DNA from: JALZAA01 sp035316025
GTDB lineage: Bacteria; Actinomycetota; Acidimicrobiia; IMCC26256; JACDBD01
Direction: 5' to 3'
Length of the DNA: 18,855 bases
Assembly (NCBI GenBank): GCA_035316025.1
Contig: DATFXL010000066.1
Location: 1 to 18,855, forward strand
Part shown: positions 1 to 7,064 of the stretch, one piece after another
Layout: each line of letters starts with the position of its first letter
How positions within the stretch are numbered: the stretch's first letter is position 1
Notes under the pieces: generated by a model
What the model was told of the DNA's origin: nothing
Database searches by the model: none
What the model saw: only the letters and a program-made list of their open reading frames with translations
Translations under genes and position numbers: made by a program

Positions 1-1
1 C

Positions 2-451
2 AAGACGCTCGAGGAGATCATGGCGGCGGACGATGTCGTCGTGGAGCCGGGCGACATGCTCCTCGTGCATACCGGCTTCGCGACCAAGGTGCTCGAGTGG
101 AACCGTGACCCGGATCCCGTGAAGATCCAGGCGATGTGCGCGTACCTCGACGCGCGCGACGAGTCACTACTGGAGTGGATCACAGAGTCCCAGATCTCGG
201 CGCTGATCGCCGACAACTATGCGGTCGAAGGTTTGGTTGGCAGGGACCGCGACGAGAGCCGGCATTCGCTGCTCCCCATCCACCACCTCTGCCTCTTCAA
301 GCTCGGTGTGCCGCTCGGCGAGCTGTGGTACCTGCACGATCTTTCGGCCTGGCTGCGCGAGCACAACCGCAGCCGATTCTTCCTCACGGCGCCCCCGCTG
401 CGGCTGCCGGGTGCGGTGGGCTCGCCGGTGACCCCCATCGCGACGGTTTGA
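2..451 (+). CDS. Cyclase family protein (kynurenine formamidase-like), 3' part only
   Basis: The reading frame is already open at the left edge, so this is the C-terminal ~149 residues of a longer protein and its start lies outside the window. What remains matches the second half of the putative cyclase/kynurenine formamidase family (PF04199 type): a GDMLLVHTGF strand, a PIHHLCLFKLGVPLGELW segment and the terminal pattern FFLTAPPLRLPGAVGSPVTP found at the end of these enzymes. The metal-binding HxGTHxDxPxH motif of the family would sit upstream and cannot be checked. Members hydrolyse amides or lactone-like bonds with a divalent metal. Its last 68 nt overlap, tail to tail, the end of the flavin monooxygenase on the other strand. 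The family call is fairly sure; the substrate is unknown. Confidence 0.8.
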   Translation, partial: KTLEEIMAADDVVVEPGDMLLVHTGFATKVLEWNRDPDPVKIQAMCAYLDARDESLLEWITESQISALIADNYAVEGLVGRDRDESRHSLLPIHHLCLFKLGVPLGELWYLHDLSAWLREHNRSRFFLTAPPLRLPGAVGSPVTPIATV

Positions 452-2036
452 ACGCCTCGTAGTCGTTCGTCCGGGCTCGGGCGATCTCCTTGAAGAACTT
501 CGGCCGGCCACCGGAGTTCAGGAGGTACCGGCGTGGCTTCCCGGGGATGTTGCTGCCGAAGTAGTAGCTGCTCTCACCGAACGAAGGCGGCATGGTGGCC
601 CAGGTGTCGACCATGTTCGTCCACTGCTGTTCGGCAACCGGGTCCACTTCGATGATGTCGTAGCCGCGGTCGCGCAGAGAGACGAGCATCTCGATGATGA
701 AGTCGACCTGGTCGCCGTTGTAGCGGGGATTGTTGCCGGCCGCCGCGTGGGGTCCACCGGGGAAGAAGAGGTTCGGAAAGCCGCTGGTCTGGACGCCGAG
801 GAACGTCTTGGGACCATCCGCCCAGTGGTCCTCGAGCGCGAGACCATGCCGACCACGGATCCCCATGCGCGTGAGCGCACCGGTGCCGAAATCGAAGCCG
901 GTCGCCCACACGATGACGTCGAACTCGCGCAGACCTTCGGCAGTCTCGATGCCCGTCTCGGTCACACGTTCGATCGGTGTCTTCCGGAGATCGACGAGCG
1001 AGACGTTCGGCCTGTTGTACGTCTCGTAGTAGCCGGTCACGAAGGGCGGCCGTTTCTCTCCGAACCGGTGGTCCTTAGGGATCAGCTTCTCGGCGGTCTC
1101 GGGATCCTCGACGATGCCCCGGATCTTCTCGGCGATGAACTCGCGCCACTCCGCGTTGGCGGCAGGATCGAAAAGCAGATCGGTGTAGTTGCTGGTGAGC
1201 TTCGTGAATCCCGGGCCGTTCCACATCTTCTCGTAGAACTCCCGTCGCTCCTCCTTCGAGTCATCGAAAGTGACGCGATCGTGCGGCTGGTGCAGGAAGC
1301 CGTGTGTCGACGTGTTGAGCGTCTGACACATCCCCTCGAAGTCGGCCCTGAGCTTCGCTTGCTCCTCGGATGTGATCGGTGCGTTGTTGAGGGGCGTGCA
1401 CCAATTGGCGGTCCGTTGGTATGCCGTCAGAGTGGCAACCTCGTCTGCGATCTCAGGAATGATCTGGACCCCGCTGGATCCGGTGCCGACAACGGCGACG
1501 CGCTTGCCCGCGAACGCGACCGGATCTGTGGGCCACTGCCCCGTGTGGTACGACTCGCCCCGAAACGCTTCGCGTCCGGGTACGTCTGGGAAGTGGGGCA
1601 CCGACAGGACACCGGTCGCGGCGACGAGAAATTGTGCTTGGTACTTCGCATCGTCGCCGGCCACCACGGTCCACGTCCCCGAGGACTCGTCGTAGGTAGC
1701 CGAGCTGACCTTCGCGCCGCACCCGATGTGGCGTCGAAGGTCGAACCGGTTGACCACGTGATTGAGGTACTGCTCGATCTCGGGTTGGTGAGCGAAGTGC
1801 TCGCGCCATTCCCACTCTTCGAACAGGTCCTTCGAGAACAGGTACGCGTACGTGTAGCTCTCGGAGTCGAACTGTGCTCCCGGGTAGCGGTTCCAGTACC
1901 ACGTACCCCCGACGCCGCCGCCGGCCTCGAGCAGCTGCACCGAGAATCCTGCTTCGCGCGCGCGGTACAGCTGGTAGATGCCGGTGATGCCGGCGCCGAC
2001 GACCAGCACGTCGACGTCGGCGGCGAGGGAAGTCAT
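384..2036 (-). CDS. Flavin-containing Baeyer-Villiger-type monooxygenase
   Basis: A 550-residue protein with the layout of class B FAD/NADPH monooxygenases. It has an FAD Rossmann motif GAGITG (14-19) followed by GGTWYWNRYPG (~43-53). The Baeyer-Villiger fingerprint FxGxxxHxxxWP is complete (FRGESYHTGQWP, 158-169), and an NADPH Rossmann motif GTGSSG follows (184-189). A QRTANW segment (207-212) carries the arginine that is catalytic in family members, and there is a late WATGFDF motif. Such enzymes insert oxygen next to a ketone, giving esters or lactones; cyclic and steroid ketones are common substrates. The length is normal, except that the last ~15 residues are a Pro/Ala-rich tail encoded inside the 3' end of the opposite cyclase gene. 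It is transcribed divergently from the Rieske operon across a short region with an operator-like palindrome. The ATG at 2036 is the natural start, since the FAD motif follows at once. Confidence 0.92.
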   Translation of the reverse strand: MTSLAADVDVLVVGAGITGIYQLYRAREAGFSVQLLEAGGGVGGTWYWNRYPGAQFDSESYTYAYLFSKDLFEEWEWREHFAHQPEIEQYLNHVVNRFDLRRHIGCGAKVSSATYDESSGTWTVVAGDDAKYQAQFLVAATGVLSVPHFPDVPGREAFRGESYHTGQWPTDPVAFAGKRVAVVGTGSSGVQIIPEIADEVATLTAYQRTANWCTPLNNAPITSEEQAKLRADFEGMCQTLNTSTHGFLHQPHDRVTFDDSKEERREFYEKMWNGPGFTKLTSNYTDLLFDPAANAEWREFIAEKIRGIVEDPETAEKLIPKDHRFGEKRPPFVTGYYETYNRPNVSLVDLRKTPIERVTETGIETAEGLREFDVIVWATGFDFGTGALTRMGIRGRHGLALEDHWADGPKTFLGVQTSGFPNLFFPGGPHAAAGNNPRYNGDQVDFIIEMLVSLRDRGYDIIEVDPVAEQQWTNMVDTWATMPPSFGESSYYFGSNIPGKPRRYLLNSGGRPKFFKEIARARTNDYEAFKPSRWGSPASPPHPAAAAGAP

Positions 2037-2055
2037 GCGGCCGTCGCCAGCGTCA

Positions 2056-2086
2056 CGATCGGCGATTGTACCGATCGGTCTACTAT
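2056..2086. promoter_or_regulatory. Divergent promoter region with palindromic operator candidate
   Basis: Between the monooxygenase (-) and the Rieske gene (+) lies the perfect 10-bp palindrome ACCGATCGGT at 2070-2079. A partial copy CGATCGG lies at 2056-2062, about 15 bp away. A leftward -10-like hexamer TACAAT (minus strand of 2065-2070) abuts the palindrome on one side and a rightward TACTAT (2081-2086) sits 1 bp beyond it on the other. A protein bound to the palindrome would cover both -10 elements. No convincing -35 is visible on either side. The symmetry resembles TetR-family operators, but no regulator gene is present in the window. Confidence 0.45.
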
Positions 2087-2113
2087 GCGCTCAGGAGCGC
2101 GCACGCCGAGCGG

Positions 2114-2120
2114 AAGGGGG
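2114..2120 (+). promoter_or_regulatory. Ribosome binding site deciding the Rieske GTG start
   Basis: AAGGGGG lies 6 nt before the GTG at 2127 and is one of the strongest Shine-Dalgarno sequences in the window. The same frame stays open upstream for more than a kilobase antisense to the monooxygenase, so this site is what fixes the true start. Confidence 0.7.
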
Positions 2121-2126
2121 CATCGC

Positions 2127-3494
2127 GTGGCGAGCGTGGACCAGAAGGCGTCGGCGGTGCCCTATGCGGTGGATCCTGCGCTCTCCGACCGGATTCCCAC
2201 CGAGCGCTACTTCGATCCCGACTTCTACCGGCTCGAGGTCGAGCGCTTGTGGCCGCGCGTCTGGCAGATGGCGTGCCGGCTGGAGGAGATCCCGCAGCAG
2301 CACGACTTCGTCGAGTACGAGTTCCTCGATCAGTCGGTCGTCGTGCTGCGCACCGAGGACATGGGCGTGCGGGCCTTCGAGAACGCCTGCCGCCATCGTG
2401 GCGTGCGGTTCGTCCAAGGTCGAGGGACGTGCGAGCACGGGTTCACCTGTCCGTTCCACGGGTGGTGCTACGGGCCGGATGGAACGAACGCCGGCATCCC
2501 ACGGCGAAAGACGTTCGCCGAGCACAACCTGCAGCCCGGCGACATCGACCTCACGCCCGTGCGGTGCGAAGTGTTCGGCGGCTGCGCGTGGATCAACCTC
2601 GACCACGACGCCCCGCCGCTTCGCCAGTGCATCGAGCCCGCGGCAACCGTCCTGGACGCCTGGAGGGTCGAGTCGCTGCGGACGGAGCGGTGGTACGCGG
2701 CTCGTCTCCCTGTGAACTGGAAGCTGGCGGTCGAGGCGTTCGTCGAGATGTACCACGTGGGGCAGACACACCCTCAGCTCGACATCCCCGGGATGCGGTA
2801 CTCGCTCCGCCCTGGCGCTCCGTTCGACCCGCGTGCGTTCATCGAAGCCGAGATCGAGTACTTGCGGGTGCTGAGTGACGGCATGGACGGTATGGTGCAC
2901 GCGAACGACGTCCGGGTGGCTACCGGCCTGCGCGACTACGAGTTGCCCGCCGACCCGACGCTTGCGATCGCGCGTTGGAACCGTGCACTCAACGACGCGG
3001 TGATGAGCTGGCACCGGGAGCGCGGCGCTGACATGCCCGACCTCAACGAGCTCGACGCGCGAGGGTTCAACGAGACCTTCTATCAGTGCTTCCCGCACTA
3101 CTTCGTGTTGCCGATGTACAGCAGCGCCTCGTCGTACCGTTTCCGTCCGTTGGGGCCGGAGGAGACGCTGATGGAGATCTGGTCGCTCACGCGGTTCCCC
3201 GAAGGGGAGGAGCCGGGGAGGCCCTCGGCGCCCGAGGTGTGGGAGTACAACGATCCGCGGTGGCCGCCGATTCCGACGCAGGACTTCTCGAACCTGCCCC
3301 GCCAGCAGAAGGGTCTGCACGCGAGGGGCTTCGAGTACATGCGCTTGAACACCGTGCTCGAGGGGCACATCTCCAACTTCGAGCGGACCCTGGACGGATT
3401 CCTCGCCGGCCGTCCTTACGAGCAGTTGCTCCCGGCAGTGCAGATGCTCAACGTTGCACCGTTCGACAAGCCGATCCTCGATCTCGGCTTCTGA
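2127..3494 (+). CDS. Rieske non-heme iron oxygenase, alpha subunit
   Basis: A 455-residue ring-hydroxylating oxygenase alpha subunit. The [2Fe-2S] Rieske ligands are C88, H90, C108 and H111 (CRHRG ... CPFHGW). The catalytic-domain iron ligands are H210 and H215 in EMYHVGQTH, with D386 of the QDFSNLPRQQKGL motif as third ligand. The usual bridging Asp before the first His is a Glu here (E207), as known for carnitine monooxygenase CntA. The family hydroxylates aromatic, alicyclic or quaternary-ammonium compounds using electrons from a reductase, which is not encoded nearby. It starts at a GTG with a strong ribosome site. It is the first gene of a four-gene operon; the next gene starts 4 nt after its stop. 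The family is certain; the substrate cannot be told. Confidence 0.93.
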   Translation: MASVDQKASAVPYAVDPALSDRIPTERYFDPDFYRLEVERLWPRVWQMACRLEEIPQQHDFVEYEFLDQSVVVLRTEDMGVRAFENACRHRGVRFVQGRGTCEHGFTCPFHGWCYGPDGTNAGIPRRKTFAEHNLQPGDIDLTPVRCEVFGGCAWINLDHDAPPLRQCIEPAATVLDAWRVESLRTERWYAARLPVNWKLAVEAFVEMYHVGQTHPQLDIPGMRYSLRPGAPFDPRAFIEAEIEYLRVLSDGMDGMVHANDVRVATGLRDYELPADPTLAIARWNRALNDAVMSWHRERGADMPDLNELDARGFNETFYQCFPHYFVLPMYSSASSYRFRPLGPEETLMEIWSLTRFPEGEEPGRPSAPEVWEYNDPRWPPIPTQDFSNLPRQQKGLHARGFEYMRLNTVLEGHISNFERTLDGFLAGRPYEQLLPAVQMLNVAPFDKPILDLGF

Positions 3495-3498
3495 GCGC

Positions 3499-3912
3499 AT
3501 GATCACGTACGCAGAGGTCGTGGAGGGCGTCCGCGCGACCATCGCCGCCTACACCCAGGCCCTGGACGACGGCCGGACCGACGACGTCGTCGCGACCTTC
3601 TGTCCCGACGGCGCCTGTGACATTCCTGGCATGGGAGCCCACGAAGGCCACGACGCTCTCCGCCGCGCCTACGCGAGGTGGAAGCCGGCGCGGCCCCAGC
3701 GCCACCTCGTCGTCAATACCCTCGTCGTCGAATGGGACGACGACGAGGCCAGCGCGATCAGCGACGTCGTCTTCCTGCTGCAGGGCGACTCGGGTTGGGC
3801 GGTTCAGCTCGTGGGTCGGTACCACGACCGGCTTCATCTCGAGGACGGCACCTGGCGCTTCCACCGGCGGGCGGCCGAGTTCGTCACCCAGGTCGGGCTG
3901 TCCACCTCGTAG
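3499..3912 (+). CDS. SnoaL/NTF2-like fold protein, possible oxygenase beta-type partner
   Basis: A 137-residue protein of the SnoaL-like/NTF2 superfamily. It shows an N-terminal helix pair (VVEGVRATIAAYTQALDDGR), then an FCPDGACDIPG strand, a helix around a HEGHDALRRAY segment, and several beta strands ending in LVGRYHDRLHLEDGTWRFHRR, the usual terminal strands of the fold. The ATG at 3499 is only 4 nt after the Rieske stop and is preferred over an in-frame ATG inside the Rieske gene at 3454. NTF2-fold proteins act as isomerases, dehydratases or cyclases, and the beta subunits of ring-hydroxylating dioxygenases share this fold. Because it directly follows a Rieske alpha gene, a beta-like structural role is possible, though it is shorter than classic beta subunits. 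Fold confident, role uncertain. Confidence 0.82.
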   Translation: MITYAEVVEGVRATIAAYTQALDDGRTDDVVATFCPDGACDIPGMGAHEGHDALRRAYARWKPARPQRHLVVNTLVVEWDDDEASAISDVVFLLQGDSGWAVQLVGRYHDRLHLEDGTWRFHRRAAEFVTQVGLSTS

Positions 3913-3922
3913 GGTCCTGCGA

Positions 3923-5107
3923 GTGACGTCGGCGGCGGTGGCGGGGATCGGCCAGACGACCTACGCCAAGGACATGGGTCGCACGGAGCTCGATCTCGCG
4001 TGCGAGGCGATCCGAGCCGCGTGCGACGACGCGCGCCTGAGTGTCGCCGAGATCGACGGCTTCGTCAGCTACCACATCGAGCAGGTCGCCGAGGTCGACC
4101 TCGTGATGGCGCTGGGCATTCGAGACCTCCGCCTGATGGCGCGCACGCCGTCGGGCGGCGGGGGAGCGGCGTCCATCCTCGGTCTGGCGGCGCTCGCCGT
4201 CGAGCGTGGCGTCGCGAAGTCCGTCGTCGCGTTCCGCGGCCGCAATCGGTCCAAGGCGGCGTCTTACGGCGACGATCCCAACCAAGGGGGTCGCCCGTGG
4301 GCCAAGGCCGGCGAGCGTTTGCGTGACGCGCGGCAGTGGCACCATCCCTTCGGCGTTGCCGCGCCGGCACACGAGTTTGCCCTCATTGCCAGTCGGCACA
4401 TGCACGTGTACGGGACGCGGCCTGAGCACTTCGGCATGCAGGTGGTGGCGCAGCGTTTCCACGCGAGCCGGAACCCGGATGCCATCATGCGTGACCCGGT
4501 CACACTCGACGACTGGCGCGCCTCACGCCCGATCGCCGAACCGATCCGGCTGTTCGACTGCTCGCTGGAGAACGATGGCGCGGCTGCGGTGCTCGTGACA
4601 TCGCTCGACCGGGCGCGGGACCTCCCGCAGCCCGTTGTGCCCGTCCTGGCTCAGGTGCAGTACGGCGCTCCGATCCATACGCAGTTGTGCGACTTCTTCG
4701 CGACGACGGCCGCCTTCGGCGAACGTCGCGGCGGCGCCGTGGACGCGGGTCACCGCCTGTTCGGCGAAGCCGGCGTGACACCGGCGGACGTCGACGTCGC
4801 GCTGATCGTCGAGCCGTTCACGGTGGCGGTGCCGCTCGCCCTGGAGCAGTACGGATTCTGCGAGCAGGGAGCCGGCGGGCCGTTCATCGAGAGCGGGGCC
4901 ACACGGTGGCCGGACGGCATTCTCCCTGTCAACACCCACGGAGGGTCGAACGGCGAGGCGTTCGTGCACGGTGTGAACCATCTGCCCGAGGCGGTCCGCC
5001 AGCTGCGCGGGACCGCGGCGAGCCAGGTCGCCGGAGCGGAGGTGGCGTTCGTGTGCGGCGCGATCAGTGATCCTTCGGGCGCGGTCGTGCTCGGAATCGA
5101 CCGATGA
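3923..5107 (+). CDS. Thiolase-like lipid-transfer protein (SCP2/Ltp2 type), likely CoA-ester lyase
   Basis: A 394-residue protein of the thiolase superfamily, SCP2-thiolase/lipid-transfer branch. It opens with VAGIGQTTYAKDMGR, typical of the branch, and has a DGAAAVLV strand. Where true thiolases carry the nucleophilic Cys in a CaSG motif, it reads TPSGGGGAAS (~75-84), so the Cys is missing. The C-terminal active-site loop reads HGGSNGEAFVHGVNH (~339-353). Cys-less members such as Ltp2 of actinobacterial steroid degradation act as retro-aldolases on hydroxyacyl-CoA, together with a DUF35 partner. The DUF35 gene follows here with an ATGA overlap. The start is taken at the GTG at 3923, just before the conserved N-terminus, with a weak AGGG 8 nt upstream; the frame is open further up only as a shadow of the previous gene. 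Aldolase activity is inferred. Confidence 0.85.
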   Translation: MTSAAVAGIGQTTYAKDMGRTELDLACEAIRAACDDARLSVAEIDGFVSYHIEQVAEVDLVMALGIRDLRLMARTPSGGGGAASILGLAALAVERGVAKSVVAFRGRNRSKAASYGDDPNQGGRPWAKAGERLRDARQWHHPFGVAAPAHEFALIASRHMHVYGTRPEHFGMQVVAQRFHASRNPDAIMRDPVTLDDWRASRPIAEPIRLFDCSLENDGAAAVLVTSLDRARDLPQPVVPVLAQVQYGAPIHTQLCDFFATTAAFGERRGGAVDAGHRLFGEAGVTPADVDVALIVEPFTVAVPLALEQYGFCEQGAGGPFIESGATRWPDGILPVNTHGGSNGEAFVHGVNHLPEAVRQLRGTAASQVAGAEVAFVCGAISDPSGAVVLGIDR

Positions 5108-5514
5108 GCACCGCTCATCCGCGGCCGGATCCCGCGGCCGCCGACGAGGCCCAGTTCTGGGCCTTCGTCGCCGCCGGCGAGCTCCGCATCGAACGTTGTG
5201 CCGATTGCCGAACGCACCGGCACCCACCGCGACCCGTCTGCGCGTCGTGCGGGTCGACGGCAGTGGAATGGACACTCGCCTCGGGGCGGGGCGAGGTCTG
5301 GGCGTCCACCGTCATCCACGCGCCGACGTTGCCCGCGTTCGCCTCCCGCACCCCCTACGGCGCCGTGGTCGTCCGGCTCGAGGAGGGCGTCTTCCTCGTC
5401 GGGAACGTCGTCGACTGCCCGAGGGATGACGTGACGGTCGGGATGCCTGTGGACGTGGCGATCACCGAGGTGGAGGAAGGGCTGCGCCTCCCGTTGTTCC
5501 GGCCGGTGCGCTGA
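5104..5514 (+). CDS. DUF35 zinc-ribbon/OB-fold protein, partner of the thiolase-like protein
   Basis: A 136-residue protein with the two-part DUF35 architecture: an N-terminal rubredoxin-like zinc ribbon with C32, C35, C46 and C49 (CxxC-x10-CxxC) and a C-terminal OB fold beginning near ASGRGEVWASTVIH. These proteins bind thiolase-like enzymes and, in the steroid pathway, the ChsH2 DUF35 domain is needed for Ltp2 aldolase activity and CoA-ester binding. Its start codon overlaps the stop of the thiolase-like gene (ATGA), which implies translational coupling and supports a complex. It is the last gene of the Rieske operon and ends 7 nt from the end of the convergent hydrolase gene. Confidence 0.9.
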   Translation: MSTAHPRPDPAAADEAQFWAFVAAGELRIERCADCRTHRHPPRPVCASCGSTAVEWTLASGRGEVWASTVIHAPTLPAFASRTPYGAVVVRLEEGVFLVGNVVDCPRDDVTVGMPVDVAITEVEEGLRLPLFRPVR

Positions 5515-5521
5515 CGGCGCC

Positions 5522-7033
5522 TCAGCCCGGGATGTGAGTCGGCTCGGCGAAGGCGAGCAGCGCGGCACGGTCCTTGGCGAGCACGAAGCCGGACTTGATC
5601 GCTTTTTCGGTGTCGGCCCGGTACTTGTCCCGGTACCGGGCGCGCGAGGGATAGAGCTGACGGAGCTGCGCGTCGGAGAACGGGGCGGTCGAGCCGAGGA
5701 GCAAGCAGATCGTCGACGGGTTCGGTCCAGGCGTTCCCGACAGGGTCGCGACCGGGACGTCGACCGGCGGCGTGCGGATCCCTCCGAGTGCGATCCCGTT
5801 CGCGTCGCGCGCGAGCTGCGGAGGCATGTCGGCCGTCACGTCGAGGCGGGGGGCGGTCGGCGGCGCCGAACCCTTCTCCATCCACGCCGTGAGCGCGTGG
5901 TAGCCGGCTTTGGCGACCAGGTGCAGCGGACCGTTGTTGATCGGTACGCCGCAGTCGATCGCAGCGCCGCTCGAGCCGATGAGATGGGCGTCGGCGTGCG
6001 CCGTGCCTGCGACCTCCCACAGGCGGAAGCGATCAGTGTCGGGTTGGCGCGCCCGGTACGAGCTCAGCACGCTCGTCACGTCGGATTCGCTTTGCACGTC
6101 CATCACGGGGGCATCCTGATCGTCGCGGAAAGTCGTCGCTGTGCCGGTGATCGAGCCCGCGATGTCGGCATACCGACCCGGGCCCACGAGCGGCAGGCCG
6201 ACCGCCCCCCGACTGTGAACGAAGAAGCCGTCGAATGCGCGCGTGAGCGGTTGCACGCCGTTGTAGTAGGTGACGAGCGCAAATGCCGACTGCGATTCGC
6301 CTCCTGCGATGACCCGCTTGACGCGGAGGCCGCCCATGCGCGTGCCCGAGCGAACGGCGCGGGCCACTTGCGTGTAGATGTCGAATGCGAAGCCGTCTCC
6401 GGGGTGGTCGAGTGACCCGTATCGCTTCGGATCTATCGTCTTGATGCCCTTCCCGGCGGTCTCGGCACCCGGTACGTCAACACGAACGAGCACCGGGCCG
6501 CCCATGACGCCGATCTGCTGGGCCGACACCCCGACCCACGCGTCGCCGCGCCGCAGCATCTCCTCGTGCAACGTGGCCCATTCCGGGTCCGCATCTACTC
6601 CCCCGCTCACGTTGAGCCACTCGACGACCACCGTCCCGCTGAAACGCGCCGGGTCGGCCGGACGCCGCACGAGCACGCGAGTGCGGTACGGCGCCTGCGC
6701 GTCCGGTTCGAACGACCACCGACCGTCGCCCGTCAACGGCGCCGCCGACCGGTACGACGTCGCGGTTCCGGATGCGGCGTACTCGCGTTGCAGGTATCCG
6801 AACCGCTTCAGGTTCACGGCGATCGGAGAGCCGATGAAGACGCCGTTGCCGCCGGCGAGCGCTCGCGAGAACTCCGCCGACGGCCCGGTCGCGCCGCCCT
6901 GCGTCGTCGCCGTCGCGGCGGCGACGCCCGACGAGCCCGCGGCGGCGGCGATTGCCACACCCAGGAGCACCGCCACCCCGCGGCACCTCCCGCCGGCGTT
7001 CCTGACGGCTCGCGACGAACGGGGATTCCTCAC
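5522..7033 (-). CDS. Exported alpha/beta hydrolase-domain protein
   Basis: A 503-residue protein with an N-terminal export signal: basic residues RNPRSSRAVR and RCR, then a hydrophobic stretch VAVLLGVAIAAAAG (~20-33) and an Ala-rich probable cleavage region near residues 38-42. The mature part resembles the large alpha/beta hydrolase domain family PF20091. A nucleophile elbow GGESQS places the serine at 247, and GTAHADAH (~343-350) likely supplies the catalytic His. It is probably an esterase or lactonase outside the membrane. A GTG at 7033 with GGAGG 7 nt upstream is the chosen start; a longer frame to 7090 would overlap the amidohydrolase and put extra residues before the signal. It is the last gene of the minus-strand Rieske operon, so an exported hydrolase here suggests first attack on an ester or lactone substrate. 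Substrate unknown. Confidence 0.85.
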   Translation of the reverse strand: MRNPRSSRAVRNAGGRCRGVAVLLGVAIAAAAGSSGVAAATATTQGGATGPSAEFSRALAGGNGVFIGSPIAVNLKRFGYLQREYAASGTATSYRSAAPLTGDGRWSFEPDAQAPYRTRVLVRRPADPARFSGTVVVEWLNVSGGVDADPEWATLHEEMLRRGDAWVGVSAQQIGVMGGPVLVRVDVPGAETAGKGIKTIDPKRYGSLDHPGDGFAFDIYTQVARAVRSGTRMGGLRVKRVIAGGESQSAFALVTYYNGVQPLTRAFDGFFVHSRGAVGLPLVGPGRYADIAGSITGTATTFRDDQDAPVMDVQSESDVTSVLSSYRARQPDTDRFRLWEVAGTAHADAHLIGSSGAAIDCGVPINNGPLHLVAKAGYHALTAWMEKGSAPPTAPRLDVTADMPPQLARDANGIALGGIRTPPVDVPVATLSGTPGPNPSTICLLLGSTAPFSDAQLRQLYPSRARYRDKYRADTEKAIKSGFVLAKDRAALLAFAEPTHIPG

Positions 7034-7040
7034 CGGAGCA

Positions 7041-7045
7041 CCTCC
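7041..7045 (-). promoter_or_regulatory. Ribosome binding site of the exported hydrolase
   Basis: On the minus strand GGAGG stands 7 nt before the GTG at 7033, in the 31-nt gap after the amidohydrolase stop. It decides the start of the hydrolase in favour of this GTG over the longer frame. Confidence 0.65.
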
Positions 7046-7064
7046 GCCTGGCTCAGGGAGAAGA

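Noticed and set aside
747..2126. Plus-strand frame open for over 1.3 kb before the Rieske gene, in frame with it (a possible 915-residue fusion)
   Set aside because: It is the antisense of the monooxygenase, kept open by GC-rich codons. Its translation is Arg/Val/Leu-rich with no domain, and a strong ribosome site marks the real GTG start at 2127.
3360..3372. His414 of the first Rieske protein as an odd third iron ligand in EGHISNFE
   Set aside because: A better match for the third-ligand motif is QDFSNLPRQQKGL, placing a normal Asp at 386; EGHISNFE lies in the helix that follows it.
2091..3542. 483-residue minus-strand open frame
   Set aside because: Antisense shadow of the Rieske gene; the product is Arg/Val/His-rich without domain signals.
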